DNA of 5,713 nucleotides from DATECU01 sp035286745 (GTDB lineage: Bacteria > Acidobacteriota > Vicinamibacteria > Fen-336), in NCBI GenBank assembly GCA_035286745.1, contig DATECU010000253.1, positions 1 through 5,713 of the forward strand. The letters are read 5' to 3'. The notes below the pieces were generated by a model that worked only from the letters and a program-made list of their open reading frames with translations, ran no database searches and had not been told where the DNA came from. Both the position numbers and the translations under genes were made by a program. Below are positions 4,915 through 5,713 of this stretch, in pieces. Numbering within the stretch: the stretch's first letter is position 1; each line of letters begins with the position of its first letter.

Positions 4915-5713
4915 CTAGCCCTGACCCAGTCCCAAGAAGGCGGTGCGGGCCGCGCCCACCACGCCCGCGTCGCCGCCCAGAGCCGCCAGGTGGAAGGAGC
5001 AGGCCGCGAAGACGTCGGCGAAGACGCGCCGCCGAACCTGCTCGACGATCTGCGCGAGCAGGAACTGGCCCGCGCCGGCCACGCCGCCGCCGATCGCCAC
5101 CCGATCCGGGTTGAGCAGGTTGAGGGCCGCGGCCAGGCCCACCCCCAGGGCCTCCGCCGTGCCCGCGACGACCTCCAGTGCGACCTGGTCGCCCTGCTGG
5201 GCCGCGGCCACGATCCGAGCGGGAGACAGCTCTTGGCCCTGGAGCGTGGAGGCCCGGCTGAGAAGCGCGCGCCGTGCGCGCTCGGTCCAGCCCGCGTTGC
5301 CGGCTACCGTCTCCAGACAACCGCGAGCCCCGCAGCCGCAGGGGAGGCCGCTCGGCTCGACCTGGACGTGGCCGATCTCTCCCGCATAACCCGAGCATCC
5401 GGTGTGCAGGCGTCCCTCCAGAATGACGGCGCCGCCCACCCCGGTGCCCAGGGTCACGAACAGCAGGTGACGCGCGCCCTGCCCGGCGCCGATCCAGGCC
5501 TCGGCCAGGCCAGCGGCGTTGGCGTCGTTTTCGGCGAACACGGGCCGCCTGGAGCGCCGGGCCAGCTCCTCGCCCACCCGAAAGCCGTTCAGAACCGGAA
5601 CGTTGGGCGCCCGGCGCACCCGGCCGTCTTGGTCCACGATGGCGGGCAAGCCGACCCCCACCGCGCAGATGGGCTCGGCCGCAACCTCGAGCTCAGCCAC
5701 CGCCAGGCTGAGC
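4915..5713 (-). CDS. ROK-family sugar kinase (glucokinase-like), 5' end outside the window
   Basis: This is most of a ROK (repressor, ORF, kinase) protein, a cytoplasmic ATP-dependent sugar kinase acting on glucose, N-acetylglucosamine, N-acetylmannosamine or a similar hexose. Counting from an in-frame GTG at 5700, I see the VGVGLPAIVD strand (about 14-23), the catalytic-loop motif ENDANAA with the presumed general base D59, the phosphate-binding stretch TLGTGVGG (83-90), and GEIGH (107-111). The ROK zinc signature CGCGARGCLE (121-130) follows, with H111, C121, C123 and C128 as likely zinc ligands. A late glycine-rich motif, AIGGGVAGAG, closes the C-terminal domain. The frame stays open through the window edge. 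The N-terminal DxGGT ATP-binding motif of the family is absent, so roughly 40-60 residues lie outside and the GTG at 5700 is not the true start. No N-terminal DNA-binding segment can be assessed, but the family usually separates repressors from kinases there. The TAG stop is 13 bases before the next gene, suggesting co-transcription. The exact sugar cannot be told from the sequence. Confidence 0.93.
   Translation of the reverse strand, partial: LSLAVAELEVAAEPICAVGVGLPAIVDQDGRVRRAPNVPVLNGFRVGEELARRSRRPVFAENDANAAGLAEAWIGAGQGARHLLFVTLGTGVGGAVILEGRLHTGCSGYAGEIGHVQVEPSGLPCGCGARGCLETVAGNAGWTERARRALLSRASTLQGQELSPARIVAAAQQGDQVALEVVAGTAEALGVGLAAALNLLNPDRVAIGGGVAGAGQFLLAQIVEQVRRRVFADVFAACSFHLAALGGDAGVVGAARTAFLGLGQG

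Noticed and set aside
4301..5398. A 365-codon minus-strand frame overlapping the kinase and the 153-residue gene
   Set aside because: The translation is dominated by Arg, Gly and Pro, and it overlaps two well-supported genes in another frame. This is typical of an out-of-frame shadow in GC-rich DNA.

Overview
The window is GC-rich, and almost all of its coding DNA is on the minus strand. Codon third positions are mostly G or C, start codons are a mix of ATG and GTG, and several genes have GGAGG-type ribosome binding sites. This fits a high-GC bacterium of a type found in Acidobacteriota, Myxococcota, Gemmatimonadota or related uncultured lineages. Nothing in the window fixes the phylum. A lipobox-bearing remnant and a CRP-type operator lean weakly towards a Gram-negative-type cell. 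Both are short signals and the organism remains an inference.

Reading along the minus strand from high to low coordinates, the window opens inside a ROK-family sugar kinase gene (5713 to 4915, its N-terminus lies beyond the edge). A 153-residue protein follows 13 bases later (4901 to 4440). Its pattern suggests a Roadblock/LC7-like or similar small alpha/beta fold. These two look co-transcribed.

From 4439 to 3775 there is a 665-base region without an intact, confident gene. It holds a plus-strand lipoprotein gene remnant (from 4160) with an excellent ribosome binding site. Its signal peptide is broken by one extra G in a run of five, and its 3' part fades out against the convergent 4440 gene. 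The region also holds a minus-strand ORF of 61 codons (3961 to 3778) with a strong ribosome binding site, a lone -10-like hexamer, and a perfect TGTGA-N6-TCACA palindrome (3876-3891) of the CRP type.

The rest of the window is one tight minus-strand operon of four consecutive genes, each encoding about 300 residues (299, 323, 310 and 302). All four products are soluble, rich in Ala, Glu, Gln and Leu, almost free of proline, and predicted to be long alpha-helical coiled coils. None has a signal peptide, membrane segment, ATPase motif or recognisable catalytic domain. Gaps between the genes are 32, 3 and 10 bases. The similar sizes and compositions, and an acidic-Cys pair near the C-terminus in three of the four, suggest diverged paralogues that probably assemble together as a filament, scaffold or hetero-oligomer. 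I do not recognise this set as a described system, and it is the most interesting content of the window.
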